Source of the DNA: Hansfordia pulvinata
Taxonomy: Eukaryota; Ascomycota; Sordariomycetes; Xylariales
Assembly: GCA_006538405.1 (NCBI GenBank)
Contig: BJKQ01000038.1
Coordinates: forward strand, 1-64,000
Length of the DNA: 64,000 bases
Direction of reading: 5' to 3'
The notes beneath the pieces were generated by a model. It was not told the DNA's origin and made no database searches. It saw nothing but the letters and a program-made list of their open reading frames with translations. Positions 27,701 through 40,207 of this stretch are shown piece by piece. The position numbers were made by a program, and so were the translations under genes. Numbering within the stretch: the stretch's first letter is position 1; the number at the start of each line of letters is the position of its first letter.

Positions 27701-29950
27701 GAAAAGCCGTACTTATTAATCGTAATATCCTGGTAATTAGCTGCTTAGCTTATATTACTTAACCTTTTCATTTAAGTATTTATAAAAAATCCTTTTACTT
27801 TTTAAAGTATAAAAACCACTCTTTTTTATCTTTTTAACTTAATTATTAAGTTTTTTTTACTTTTTAAAAGATTATAGCTTTTTATTTTTATTTTTATATC
27901 TTTAATTTTGGTTTTAGCCTTTATTTCTTAATCTTAAAGATCTTTAAATTTATACTATTAATTGCATATTTAACTCGGTTAATATATACCGTGCTTAAGA
28001 CCTTAAACTTAACTTAAAACTACTTAAACTATACTTAATATTAAGCTTTTAAAAATGTTTATAATATATATATAAAACCATACATTATTAATATAATAAA
28101 TATAATAATAAAGCGATTTACTTAAAAAGGTGTTCACTTGATTTATAAGATTTTAAAACCAGTGAAAATTTATTAACCGACCTTTATAAATTTATAAAGG
28201 TTTTAATTTAAGTTTTAAAGTTAAGATGTAATATTATAATTATTATTCACTTTAAGGATAAAACAATGTGACACGTATAATTAAGCATACTTTTTAAAAA
28301 GTTAAGAAGTTAAAGGATATAAGAAAATTTAAGGAAAATTTAATAAAATACATTAAGTTATCGTATATTTAGCTTTTATAAACGTTAAAGCTGTAAAAAA
28401 AAAGGAAAATACTATAACATTTACGTTACAGATAATTTAAAAAAGTATTTCTTATACAAATAATGTAAAAGATTAATAAACACTTAAATCCGAGTTTATA
28501 TAAGCTCGTGAATACTTGAAATTAAGAGTTAAAAGAACTTATATGGAATTATAATAACTTAATTTTAAGCTAAAAGAATATTGAAATATTTACTTTCTTA
28601 TTATAATATTAATATATACTTTAAAGCTTATCATATATAATTTTAAACTTACAAAATGTAGATTAACTTAAAATTAAATATAATAATCTTAATGATTATT
28701 ATAAGTTGAATATTTGATTACAAATGTGATGTTTTTTAATTTAAAATATATAAAGATGCTTATTAACATTCTTTTATTAATCATGTTAAGATATTATAAT
28801 TATATAAAAAGAGTGAAAGTAAAAGTAAACGTATACTTAAATATTAAAGTATGAACAATTAAGGTATTAACTTATTTTAAGCTTATAAATTAATGTTTAT
28901 TTTATTTCGAAATTAGCTTTATTAATACTGATAATTATTTTATATTTCTTCACGTATATTAAGTTCTTATATTAAGTTAATGAAGGTAATAAAAGTAAAA
29001 ACCTTTATTTTAACGATTTATAAGTTAAATAATCCTTATAATAATAATAACTTAAATACATACTTATATACTTTTACCATTTTTATGTTATATTTATATA
29101 ATTTGATATAAAATATATTTTTAATCTTTTTTAAATAAGCTTTTTAAAAGAAGTAAATAGTCTCTTTTATAACTTATGTAATACTTCGTAATAGATTTTA
29201 AGTATATTTATTAAAGAAACTTTTACATTATAATAAGCGTATATACACAAGTGTTAAAGTGGTTAAAACGCGTTATCTTAAAGTAAAAAAATAAAAAAAG
29301 TAAAAACGACGTTTTAATTACTTTTTAATTTATAAAACGCTACGAATAGTGATTTAACGAGAAATTCTTTATGCTTAAATAAACTATAATAAATAAGAAG
29401 TAAAAGAACGCTTATACTAACAATTACCGCTTACGTAGGTTATATCGCTTAACTCGTAGTTTCTTTTTAAAAAGTAATTATAAGAATAATAAGAAAAAGA
29501 TTAAAAGAAATAATAAAGTAATAATATAAACGAATTATTAAGGATACTTATATTAATAAAGAAAATATTACTTTTTTACTTAAGAAAGCTAACTTATAAT
29601 ATAATAAAATAAATGATTATAGCTTTTATTATTATTATATAAATTTTTTAAAATGATTAAAGTATTATTATAAATGTTTTTTAATATTATTAATTAATTA
29701 TACGGCGCTGCCCGCTTCTGCGTCGACCGCTCCGTCGCCCGGCGATCTATCGGGAAAGCCACGGCGCGCCCGTAATAATATTAACAATACATAATGATTC
29801 AGTAAGCTTATTACTTTATTAAATAAATTATAAGAGTTAATTTCATAGCTTAATAATATTCAATATACGTTCACTTTTTTTAATTAAAAATAATATTAAT
29901 GATAATGATAACCTTCTTTTTTCAACCTACTTAATTTAAGTAATTAATAA
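27700..29950. repeat. AT-rich RIP-type block, no gene
   Basis: About 2.2 kb of AT-rich DNA between two islands, with no open frame of note and no terminal repeats that I can pair at its edges. It contains one compact GC-rich patch. Confidence 0.75.
29701..29773. other. 73-bp GC-rich patch inside AT-rich block
   Basis: A stretch of roughly two-thirds G+C with abrupt edges, surrounded on both sides by AT-rich DNA. It is too short to code for anything recognisable and has no flanking duplication I can see. Confidence 0.6.
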
Positions 29951-30755
29951 GATCATAATGAATTTACTTCTCGCCCGTCTCTTCTGGTGTGCTTCCTTTT
30001 CCTGTCGGCGCATTTGAATCTCCCCTCCACGCCCCCCGAGGGTTGGTCACTGGCTACTTGCCTTCCTCTCATCATATCTCCCTTTACGCCCCTCGTCCAC
30101 ACTCACCGGGCATCTCTTGCCCTCTTCCTGTCACTCTCTCCCACTGCGACTCTAGCCCCTCGCTATAGCCCCCTCTTTCAGCCACTGACGAGTCCCATCT
30201 CATCCGCCTGATTTTATCCCTAAGGTTGCCTCCATCGCGCCCGTGACGCTGCCGGGCGCGGACAGGTACCCGGTCGCGGGCAAGCTGGCGCGCTTGGGTC
30301 GAACACTGTCAGAAGCCTCGTCGGGCCCCCGGAGCTCTTACACACTGTTCTTAAACGCGGAAACCGAAATTCAAGTCGGGCACTCGTACTTCCAATCTCA
30401 TAGACTCAGGCGGCTGAGACCCGCCATGGTCTCTAGCATTTCAGGGTCCACCGCTCCCACGCGACGCCGCCGCCGCTGCCGCCGTGCTTCTTCGCCTCTT
30501 CCAGGGCGCCTGGGGCTTCCGTCATGGGATCTGCCGCCGCCGCCGCCGCCGAGTCCCGCGGCCTGACACCATCGCATCGCGATCGACACGCTCGATGCGC
30601 CACAGCTGGCGTGACTCCCGAAGAAAGCCAGCTCAGCATTCTCCCCCTCCTTAGGCGGCCGCTAGGCTGTTCGTTAACGCGATGTTGATGATCAACGAAG
30701 AACGGAGTAGCCATGCCAGCAGACAGCCCTCGTATACACACCTCGAGGATGCTGC

Positions 30756-31013
30756 ATGGTATGTCGTGACCGCAAGAATTTCACTAGTTCCCTACGTGCT
30801 AAATCATGCATCGCTCGATGGGCCGATTCGCGCGCATCTCGCCGAAACGTGGCACACCTGGCACCGTTCATTATTGCTGGATCCCATCCTGAAGAGCCTG
30901 CTTCTTCGTATGAACAATTCATCACGAACCAGAGTTTTTACAAGCTGCTGCAGATATTGTGCGGCGTATCGATGGAATTGGACGCTGGGACCAGAACGGG
31001 CAAGACCCCTTAA
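30756..31013 (+). CDS. weak open frame, 85 to 101 codons
   Basis: Open without interruption from about 30711, with the first ATG at 30756. It encodes a mixed, soluble-looking sequence with a helical C-terminal part. A second plus-strand frame (30682-31023, 113 codons) overlaps it in another phase. No family is recognised, and choosing between the two would need transcript data. Confidence 0.15.
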   Translation: MVCRDRKNFTSSLRAKSCIARWADSRASRRNVAHLAPFIIAGSHPEEPASSYEQFITNQSFYKLLQILCGVSMELDAGTRTGKTP

Positions 31014-31490
31014 CGCAAGGTAAACCCCCCTGCCACCGTCAAGGAGGCACAGAAACGGGCGCTTGAAGAGCGCGGGGTGCGCGCCGGCAGGCGCTGCAGG
31101 CAGCGGACCGCGTCCGTATAGGAGATGCGCTCGCGGTGGGCGAGAGAGCGCCTCCCTCCCCCCCCCCGAAGTTAGGAGTTTCGTTATTCAACTTCATTTG
31201 GTGTGATTCGGGGTGCAGCACCGAGAAGATGGTCTTGTCTGCATCTCAAGCAAGTCTCAGTAGCCAAATACACGACTGACAGAGTTGGTTGATTCCAGTG
31301 AGCGGCGGCGTCGGTCGGCTGCGACACGCTGCTCCTCCTGACACGGCCCGCGCAGCAGGGCACCAACACCATGTCACCGCCTCACGGGCATGGCGCTCTC
31401 TCGGCATAAAGCCTTAAATTATAAAAGTCTATAACAACTTTCGTCGGTACAGCGACGCGGGCGCTAAGTTGAGGTTTTTGTACTTGTATT

Positions 31491-31952
31491 TTGTCCAGTA
31501 GTGACTCTCCTACGGTCTGGCTACAGGGCATCATCGTCTTGCTCACGCAGACGCGGCGCAGAAGAGAGTTTCTCATTTATTTTATCATTTTAGCCGACGA
31601 TGAGTCGATGTTCCAAAGCCTGCGGCTGGGTGGTTATGTTTTTCAACATTGCGGCCCGCCAGGACGAAAATTGGGAGTCCTAGATATACACATCAACATA
31701 AAGGCTAACCGGTATCGTTTACTTGCCTCCTTAACCGTAAGGTATCGTGCTGTAGCTAAAGCTTACCGAGGAGCTTCCATATGCGTGTGCCTTGCCAACC
31801 TCCGCCCTACTTTTTTATACATGCGTGACGGGTTGTCGATAAGATGCTGGCAATTCTCCATCGCGTCGAAGCATTATCACAGGGCTTTTGCCGGGGAGGG
31901 GGGAGGGGGGGGTCCAGTAGGTGAACACCTTTACGCAGCTGAAAGTCAGTAA
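31491..31952 (+). CDS. hypothetical 153-codon open frame
   Basis: The longest uninterrupted frame in this island half. It opens with a hydrophobic stretch (residues about 10-35), continues with basic and aromatic residues and ends in a poly-glycine run (near residue 137) encoded by a G-rich tract. I see no domain. The G-rich tail and lack of neighbours argue for a chance frame. Confidence 0.2.
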   Translation: MSSSDSPTVWLQGIIVLLTQTRRRREFLIYFIILADDESMFQSLRLGGYVFQHCGPPGRKLGVLDIHINIKANRYRLLASLTVRYRAVAKAYRGASICVCLANLRPTFLYMRDGLSIRCWQFSIASKHYHRAFAGEGGGGGPVGEHLYAAESQ

Positions 31953-33977
31953 GTACGAAGCGTCCACCACCGTTTATAAAAGTGTAATCTCTGTTAAGAG
32001 GGCCCCGGTGAGCAAGCGGGTACGCAACGAACCCTCTCCCTTAGCCTATTTCAAAGCGTTTTGAGTGCGGAAATAATATTCCAGGTCCTCGATGCCGAAT
32101 CATAAATGGACGAGTGGCCAGGATTTGGTACCTAAGAGACTGCGCAGGCACGTACAAGTCGCTGTAAGCGATTGTGTCTACTGCAGCTCTGCCATTCATG
32201 TCCCGGGGCCGGTGCTTTGAGCCAAGAGACGTAGCGACAGTTTGGCACAACGTGTCCATGACCGAGACGCGCTCAAAAGGGGTTAATCAAGCTTTCGTGT
32301 AGCACTCTCGTAAGGAGTGCCGGTGCAGCTGGGTTAGCCATCGAATCGTGTACTCTTGGCCATCGAGCTAGCTTATGCTACTAAGATCAAGGACGCCTCC
32401 TTCTGTTCGTGAAGAGTTGGGAGTGCTGGCGGCATTCATGCCAGGCGTGAGATTTTGTTTCACCGAGGTAGCCAGCTCCTAAGTACTTGTTACATCGTCC
32501 TGAGTGGAAATCCCCTGACCCTAAGCGAGGCTTTACTCGCTGTCCATTTCTGTCCGAAGATAGAATAGATGAAGACGCATGTCAAGTAGTGTGGTTAATA
32601 CGACTGGGCCTGGAAAGAGGGCTAAAGGGATAAAGGGTGTGAGGACAGTCAGGATGGAAGGATAGGAAATGAATGTAAGACCAGTTCTCAGCCGGTATGA
32701 ATGAGCTTTAAAGGGGGTGTTAATGGTAACCTTCCAGGCGACGTGCTGTTTCTGCTAAGTATTATTCTCGATGGCGGAGTTTACGAGGGAGAACACGGCT
32801 TTTCCGAGGTTTAAGTTAACGAGATCCTTTATAAATTGGCATAATGCTTGGTCGATGCTAGTAAGGTGTCAGAGGTAAGGGGTAAGCGTAGCTAAGATTC
32901 CGTCACGCAGGCCCCGAGGTAAGGGGAACTCGTGCACCGATACGAACCAGGACCGCGATCAAGGGACGATCTGTAATGCTAGAGTGGAGAGAATTCATAC
33001 CGAGCCATAGTAGAGGGCTTACCTTTTAGGATCATGGTAACAGGCATACCTGCCAGCCTGCGAGGGTAGAGGCCTTCTTTGAAGCTTCTCATAACATCAC
33101 CTCACGTCTTTGTGGCCCATTCGTGTCTTCCTTACGGTACAGGCAATTCATAGCGTCTTAAAGACCCCGCATTGCTACAATCCAGCATGGAGTGTTCACT
33201 CTTTCTTGACGGTGCCGGGGTAGTAAATTGGGTTGCTTATACGGACTCCAAGCTAAAGGATCAGGTTCGTCCCAAGAATATTAATCGCACAGCAGGTCGG
33301 CTCCGCGAGAACGGTTATGTCACTGCTGCGACGGACCTATTTATTTCCGGCTGCGTCGAATTGCTCTGTTATGCAAATTGACGGTAATAGGTGAGTTATA
33401 CCACGGGCAGCAGGCAAGGTCCACGGGCTCTGAGCGCGGAGGACTACACATAATGTGGCCTGTAAAGTCTGTAAGGATGATATAAGAGGACTGTCAAATG
33501 GCACTTTAACGAGGTCGTCGGTGATATACCTAATTAGGTTGACATCTAAAGAAGCATAGTTAGCACTGGGGTCGCTGTATATTCAAGGAATAAACTCAGG
33601 AGGGTGTTAGCAGTCGTCTTATGCGCGGCACTTCTTAGCGACGGGTTGGTACGGAAGGGAGGTTTAAGGACTGGCAGTCGCAGAGATCGTCAATGGCAGG
33701 ACAGGGCCACTGATGTATGACAGGCCTGGTGAGCTATCGGAAAGGATTGAAGCCGAAATTACGTCAAAACAGGCAACGGGGTGTTATGGGTAGAATAAGA
33801 AGCGCGTATCGATCGGCATATCAAGGGAAAGGGCGTGAATGAGAGGCTGGTGAAAGACCGCCCACTCCTTGAAATTGTTATGGAGACCGTCAGGAGGCCC
33901 ATTAACCCGCGAGGCCGTCGACAGCTGTTTGCGAAGCCGTATAGAGACGTGTCAAGACACTAAGGGCAGGCTGGGAA

Positions 33978-34325
33978 TTATCGGGAATCGTGTGAACTTG
34001 GGCCTGGTGTCGAATATGCTGATAGAGCCGAGCCTGCGGGAGCGGGCAGCCGTCCAAGGGAATATCGATGGCGGGAATGGGTCGCCTTAGTCGGTTGTGG
34101 AGTCGTCTGACCCAGACGCCACGCAGATGTTCTTAACTTGGCTGGTGATAATGACGATAGCAGCGACCGATGGTCTCGGAAGGTATTAAGCTGGACCGAC
34201 AGCCTGGCAGCAACCTGAACCGACTGCCTGGTCGAGGCATTGCGATGCGATGCGGAAGTGTCCGAGTACTCGTATGCAGTAAGTGGGTTCCAGTCGAAGC
34301 CCAAACTATGTACCAAGGCGAGCAT
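33978..34325 (-). CDS. weak 115-codon open frame
   Basis: An ATG frame of 115 codons, Ser/Arg/Leu-rich, ending just short of the inverted repeat of the DNA transposon. A plus-strand frame over 33800-34110 is also largely open, with two or three stops, and neither resembles a known family. Confidence 0.15.
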   Translation of the reverse strand: MLALVHSLGFDWNPLTAYEYSDTSASHRNASTRQSVQVAARLSVQLNTFRDHRSLLSSLSPAKLRTSAWRLGQTTPQPTKATHSRHRYSLGRLPAPAGSALSAYSTPGPSSHDSR

Positions 34326-34349
34326 TAATAGGAGATCGATTAAAGCTTA

Positions 34350-34379
34350 TCCCCTTAAACGCCCGAAATCAGCACTTTT
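34350..34379 (+). repeat. left terminal inverted repeat
   Basis: Begins TCCCCTTAAACGCCC and reads toward the element interior. It pairs with 36529-36558 on the other strand. Confidence 0.88.
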
Positions 34380-35640
34380 GCCAAGACCTGCAAATCCCTA
34401 TTAAAAACGGTAAATATACCACTTTTTACCCTTATTTTACCCGCCTTACTTCGCGGTACGCGATCCTGCCCGCTACCCACCCTTTATAATAATAATAATA
34501 ATAATGTATTATCGTGAGTTTCCTACTGCTTTTAAGGGTATTTATAGCTTAAAATTAACCTTTTTTTAATATAAATAACGTAAAAGCGTGATTTTTATAT
34601 CGCTTTCTTACTTAATAATCCCACCTTACCTTTATAACTCTTAAGCGGTGCTATTACCGATATTACTAACTTAATAACCCTTCGCTTATAAGCCCCTTTA
34701 AACCCTGATTTTAACCCTTATTTTACCCACTTTTTTATACTTAAACGCTCTTTAAAAGTAAGACTATTACCCTTAAACCCTTTAAACATTATAATGCTTT
34801 TTTTCTTGGATAATTTATTATTAAAATAAGTAATATATATTAATAATTACCACTTACACGGCTTAATATAATAATATACTTATTAATATAATTAAGAACT
34901 TATTATAATTCGTAAATTACGCTTCTTTTTTATAATAATTTATTATATATACGAGTTTTTAAATAAAAAACTCTTTAATTATTAATTAACCGGTTATACA
35001 CTTTATTAATTTATTAAATTCATGCTTAAAAAGCGTTAAAAGGCCTTTTATTTTTAAATTAATTATTAAGACCCTTTTTCTTATACTTCCTTATTATTTA
35101 ACCGTATAAAAGAGTGGTTTAACCGGATTTAATAATTATCATTTCGATTTTATACTTTAAGCTTTTAATTTATTATTAATAAGGTCGTCGTTCGCTTTTA
35201 AGGTAAAACCTTATTTAAAACCATTATTATTAATAAATTAAACCTTATAAGCTTTAAAATTTAAGTTAAAATAAAAGTAAGTTACTTCCTTATATGAAAA
35301 TTCTATTAATTAAGCCGTAAAAGAGGGCTAATAAGCCTTTTACTTATTTTAATACTTAAAATTAACAATAAAATGCTTAATATTATATAACAAGTTATTA
35401 TAAGCTTAATAAACGCTTTATAAGATTAACACTTAAGTTAATATAAGATGTTATTAAATAACTTATTCTCCTTTTTAAGCCTTTCCTTTTAATCATTATT
35501 ACGTAAAATAATTATTATAAGAATTATAAAAGTTAATAATAAGGTTTATTAAGCTTTAATAAACGTTAAATAAGCCCTTAAACTGCCTTTAAAGTATAAA
35601 GAGTGTCTTTAATAATTAACGTTAAACGGTAAAGTTAATT

Positions 35641-35669
35641 AAATATATATGTATATATATATATGCGTG

Positions 35670-35700
<31 letters not shown>

Positions 35701-35702
35701 AT
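35641..35702 (+). repeat. TA then TG dinucleotide microsatellite
   Basis: A run of TA repeats passes into GTGTGT repeats, about 60 bp in all. The TG run has escaped conversion although it lies inside a fully RIPped element. Confidence 0.9.
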
Positions 35703-36528
35703 ACCGTTTTTTACTTATATTAATCGTTTTTATTATTATTATTAAATTCTTTTTACCGATTAAAACCTTATTATATTACTTTTCACCTTTTATAACGTTA
35801 TTAATAAAGTTATTAAACTTTAAACACACTTAAAAGCAGGTATTAAGTATAAGAATTCTGCCTGTAAATACTTTCAAAACGCCTTATAAAAGGAAGTATA
35901 TATCCTTTAAGTAATTTATAAGTATAATTATAATAAAAGAGGGGTTAATATTAATAATTAATATTATATTAACACTTTATAAGATTATTAACATTTAAAA
36001 AGCCTTATAAAGTCGCTTATATTAAGGTTTTTACTTTTAATCGTTATTATAAATAACTTTATTCTACACTTATTAAGATAAAACACCACTTAATACCATA
36101 TATTGTTAAAATTTAAAAAAGCTATTATTAAGGATAGTATTTATAACTTCGGTTAATATATAAAGTAAATAATAATTTTTTATTAACGTTTTTTAATTTA
36201 AAGCCACTTACATCCTTATAAAAAAGTATAAACCGAGTTATATAAAGAACTCCTTTACTTATTAAGCTTATAAAAGATATATAATATAAGGTACCGTATA
36301 TTAAAAGGGTTAAGCATTATAAAAAACTTCGGTAAATAAGGCGTTAATAAGGGTTATAATAAGAATAAAGTGTAAGACGTGCGATATAACTTTATATAAG
36401 TTATTTACTTATTAATACTTATAATATAAGTTAAAGTACCTTAAGAATTAAGTATATATTTATTCTTTTCCTATATTAACTTACATTAGCTAAGAGCGCC
36501 GATTTGTTACCATTTTACGCGTCTTAAT

Positions 36529-36558
36529 AAAAGTGCTGATTTCGGGCGTTCAAGGGGA
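36529..36558 (-). repeat. right terminal inverted repeat
   Basis: Reverse complement of the left end, but with CTTGAAC where the left end has CTTAAAC. The right copy therefore keeps the unmutated base. Confidence 0.88.
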
Positions 36559-37313
36559 TATACGATATAAACAAATCCAGCAATCAGGCAATGGTTGTAT
36601 TGCAGCGAACCTTGGGTTGCAGTGCTCTCGTGTTCTACATGTCCGGAAGTAGACTAAAGTACCTAAGATAGGTCATGGTACATGTAGACTAGCAATGCCC
36701 AGCAGGGCTGGAGGTTAAGGGGCACGACCGTGCAAAAGAGAGGGTAGTTAAGGGCAGTTCGGGCAGATTGGGCCGACCGTGGAATCTTCTCCCCTCCTTC
36801 ATCTTTACCACCCACATACCTTGGAAGGTACTGTTTAATGGCCCCATTTCAAGGTCCATCAGACTTTACATATAACAAGCAGCACTTCAAGGAAGGCGTG
36901 TGGGTTCAAATCCAGTACATGTACGGGTGCAGCTACTCGTTCCATACCTCATGGTAGGTACATAGATACATGTAGATAAGGTGGTCCCGCGCCTTCCGAC
37001 CCGTTTCGAAGTCGCAGAATGTTCCGGAATCTTTTTATGCATACTTATACTTGTACATAAACCTCGACATCGCGTCGCGAACGCGTCACATGTAGTCAAC
37101 TCCAGCTGACACCGCACAAAATTCTAGCGCGTCTTAAGCTGGTCTGAGTAAATACTGCACAATTTAGGTGAATAGCTGACCTATCCTCTCAGGGACGTGG
37201 ACGTCTATTCTCTCGGTCCGTCTACCCAGTTTCTGCCTCGAATCTTCGCACGGCCGCTGCTGCTACTCGACCTTGTAGGCGTCAAGTCCGTCCATCCATC
37301 CACACCTATCTAC

Positions 37314-39664
37314 TCACACATCTTGTGGATAGTACGTCCGCCGGTACAAAGAATACGTTTCGAGGTTGCGAGTTTCCAGGTCTTGGCCTTGCTGGTATAG
37401 CTTGTCCGCTCGGGCCCGCAATCTCTCATGCATTCGGGCAACGTCTGGCAGCATTGCTGATGCCGGATACATGTAATAGTGCTCGTAAAGCACCACCTTA
37501 TTATCGCTTTTTACCGGGGTAAACCATCCGCTACCATCACTTAGTTGTGACACCTCATGGTATATCTCCTTAATGGATAGGATTAGCCTGTTGCATTTAA
37601 GCAAAGTATCCTCGATCATTGAAGCAGCCTTGGCCAGGTCGGTAAGATAGGTCTCTAGCAGCTTGGCTTGGGATCTGGTGGACTGTGAGGTAGCCTCCTT
37701 TTGAGCCTGCCGTAGCGAGGCTGAGCTTGGGGCGTCCGCGAGGTGATGCCGAAGAAAGACAGGCCAAGGATGTCTGGCGGTCGACTTGGTGACAGGCCAA
37801 GGATGACTGACGGTCGACTTGGCATGGGTTGGAAGAGCAAGAATACCCTGAGTGCGACTGATCAGAAACTGGAGCGCAATGCTCAACTGCTGTAACTCCT
37901 CAATGTCAGATTCGAGGAATCTCAAAGCCAGCTTCTTCGAGGACATGTGCCGGACAAATGCAGCCGCGGTCTCATTGTAGCTGTGCAGAGTACGCAACTG
38001 GCTCAGGCTAGGCGCTGGTGTGAGTGCGGTCTGCCAGAAGAAGTCGTCGTCTTCAGATGGGTCGCTACTACCAATGTCCCTTCAGATGGTTCACCACTGT
38101 CCCCGTCTGGGTCGCCACCTTGAGACCCGACAGGGTCTTCTGCCTGCGTGTCAAAGACAGCCCATTCTAACGAGGTTCTGACATCGAAGAGCATGTCCCT
38201 CAAGTTCTTCGTCCAGGAGAGGTGGAGCATTGAAGCAACTGATGAAGCTAAGCGCTTTAACGAGTACGCGTCTCGAGACCTGCCCTCGCATGCCTCATTG
38301 TACCTGTTTGAAGGATCATTACACCTATCGTCGTTCAGATCCGAGATGGCCATAATAATACCCTCAAGGTTCCCGTGTGCAATCTCCATAAGACAAGGAG
38401 CGACATCGGTCAGCTCAACTGTCATATTAATAAGATTCCCCGGGAATGGGTGTGGGTGGAAGAACGTGGGTAGAGGGGGTTTGGCCCTCCATTGCAGCCT
38501 TGGCAATTGATCAGTGGAGAGGAGCTCGAGGTGGACAACGAGAAATGCGGTGATTGCGAAGGCTAGAAGACTGAAGCCAATGTGAAAGAGGGTTTGAAGT
38601 TGATATCGATGGCCGCTATTCTCTTCGTCGCTGTCGTGGTTGGTGGAATGGCGGCCCAGATCTCGAACACGGTCGTCATCGCAGTCATGACCCTCGTCAT
38701 CATAATCATGATCCTCATAATCATCAGGCAGACCCAGCGAGCAAGGAGGCGGCGGGAACAGCCGGACATGACTATTGACAGCCTCAACTAGATAATCAGG
38801 CGGCTTAGGGATGAAGCCGCCATCGACCGGCTTTGAAGTGACGTATCCGGTTTCTCCAGTAAAGTGTACTGTGACGGGACAGGCAGGCCGGACATGCCAA
38901 TCACGATGGAATACCAGCTCAATAGGTCGGTAATAATCCTGAGTAGGAGGTGGTGGTGGCAGGTCCGGGCAGAGCTGTACGGTAAAGCGAAGCAGACTGA
39001 AATTATTGTCTTGGCAGTCTTCGCTATCATGATCGTTCCCACGTTCCCGGTCGTCCGAGGGATAATTCAAGCTGATGGTACGGACACGACATGTGGCGGA
39101 AGTGGGAGAAGGTTGCAACCCTGCCGTTGTCGGGGGGTCATCTGCTGATAGCAGCGGTGATGGACTCTGCGGTGGAGGACTCTGCGGTGGAGGACTCTGC
39201 GGTGGAGGACTCTGCGGTGGAGGACTCTGCGGTGGAGGACTCTGCGGTGACTGGCTTGACGATGGCTGGCTTGACGATGGCTGGCTTTGTGGTGACTGGC
39301 TTCGCGATAGCTGGCTTGTATTTATTCTCTGGCTTCGGCTTCGGCTTCCACTATCAATGCCCTCCGTGCCCCCGCCGTTGTCCGGGCTGTGACGCTGGAA
39401 AGGATCGATGTTGATGTCACTAACGAAGTGGTTGCTATCAGGGCTGCCACTGTCGCTGGCATTGTGGATGATTTGATGGTTTTCGGCATTGCCCTGGTCT
39501 CCTGAGCTTGAATACGCAGTTGGTTCGCCGTCAGGGCCTTCTCCCGCACTCTCACGCGCACTTTGACGATGGGTTAGGGAGTGGGCGGCCCGGGCACGGG
39601 CACGGGTCATCGGATGAGGCATGATGACAGCGACTCGAGTCGTAGTCTCTTGCCCGCAAACCAA
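37314..39664 (-). CDS. hypothetical single-pass membrane protein, frame interrupted
   Basis: Two abutting frames on one strand: 39664-38003 (553 codons) and 37997-37314 (227 codons). The second is open from just upstream of 38078, so they overlap and look like one protein of about 780 residues. The join is either a lost base in a short G run at 38078-38080 (C on the plus strand) or a very short intron starting GTAGTA. The N-terminal half is disordered and Ser/Pro/Gln-rich with a PPPQS repeat (residues 139-168). Acidic segments follow, then one membrane helix (about 356-382), then a C-terminal region of long amphipathic helices, probably coiled coil. The ATG at residue 1 is the longest choice; Met15 or Met19 are alternatives. 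The family is not recognised, though fungi have many lineage-specific proteins of this plan. Confidence 0.7.
37758..37823 (-). repeat. 33-bp coding tandem duplication
   Basis: Two copies, 37758-37790 and 37791-37823, encode an 11-residue unit of the form KSTxxHPWPVx in the C-terminal part of the membrane-protein gene. They differ at a handful of bases. Confidence 0.85.
39162..39250 (-). repeat. 15-bp coding minisatellite (PPPQS repeat)
   Basis: Five perfect copies and a partial sixth of GGACTCTGCGGTGGA on the plus strand, reading PPPQS on the coding strand. Diverged CTGGCTTGACGAT-type units that encode a Ser/Gln repeat follow immediately. Open frames on the plus strand here are shadows. Confidence 0.92.
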
Positions 39665-40207
39665 AAGTGGGTGCAGAGATCATGTCGAGCCGTCGCTTAA
39701 ATAAGACGCGGCAGTCAAAACAAAGACGAGGGACGAGTACTGGCCTTCGAGCAGGTATGGTGGCGTTGGCGTTGGCATCAGCCACGAGATGGAAATAGGT
39801 AGTCGGTAGGCAGGTAAGGGATGGTTTCACGAGCCTGAGTGAGACAACCTTTAAGCAGCGCGCGTATTGACGCCACCCTCTTCCCTGTTGCCGAGTCCTA
39901 ACTTAGCACAACGGCAGGGACGGACTCGGAAGCCGAATAAAGGAAGCAAGCAAGTCAAGCTACGGAATTATCCTAAGGGGGAAAAGACACGCCACAGGAC
40001 AAGGTGGATCGCTTCCGGCGACGTAGGTAGCCTGGCGTTCAACCAACTGACCTGACCGTGTATAATAAGATAAGCCTCTGTGGCTGAGTAACGAAGAACT
40101 GTGGTTTTGGACTACTTACTCTGGCTGGAATGCAAGAACCACACGGGGTCAGCATACAAGTCAAGCGAGCACGCGTAATGAACGTTAGATAGGATCCGGG
40201 GGGAGAG

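Larger units (their letters stand above)
29951..34347. other. GC-normal island, left half, no confident gene
   Basis: It starts with a pyrimidine-rich stretch (29970-30210) of the sort often found in fungal promoters. A GC-rich zone with CCG trinucleotide runs (30460-30560) follows. Open frames of 100 to 153 codons overlap on both strands between 30.2 and 34.3 kb, but none carries a recognisable motif. 32260-33170 and 33400-33860 lack frames above about 60 codons. The island resumes at 36561 after the DNA transposon. Confidence 0.65.
34350..36558. mobile_element. RIP-destroyed TA-inserting DNA transposon (Tc1/mariner type)
   Basis: The two ends are inverted repeats: 34350-34379 and 36529-36558 match at 29 of 30 positions, the one difference being RIP-type. 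Similarity continues another 20 bases with mostly C/T and G/A changes. Both ends start TCCCCTT and are flanked by TA (34348-34349 and 36559-36560), the target duplication of Tc1/mariner and pogo/Fot elements. The 2.2-kb length suits that superfamily. The interior is AT-rich with no readable transposase, so the family assignment rests on ends, length and TA only. The terminal 80 to 130 bases are unconverted. Confidence 0.8.

Noticed and set aside
30460..30560. CCG trinucleotide runs considered as a coding poly-Ala or poly-Pro tract
   Set aside because: All three frames and both strands stay open through it, with no supporting domain on either side.
36840..36925. Possible tRNA, because GGTTCAAATCC resembles a T-arm
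   Set aside because: The T-stem pairs poorly, and I find no acceptor stem, D-arm or anticodon stem at the right distances.
39075..39414. Two plus-strand frames of 105 and 107 codons
   Set aside because: Shadows of the PPPQS-encoding repeat of the minus-strand membrane-protein gene.
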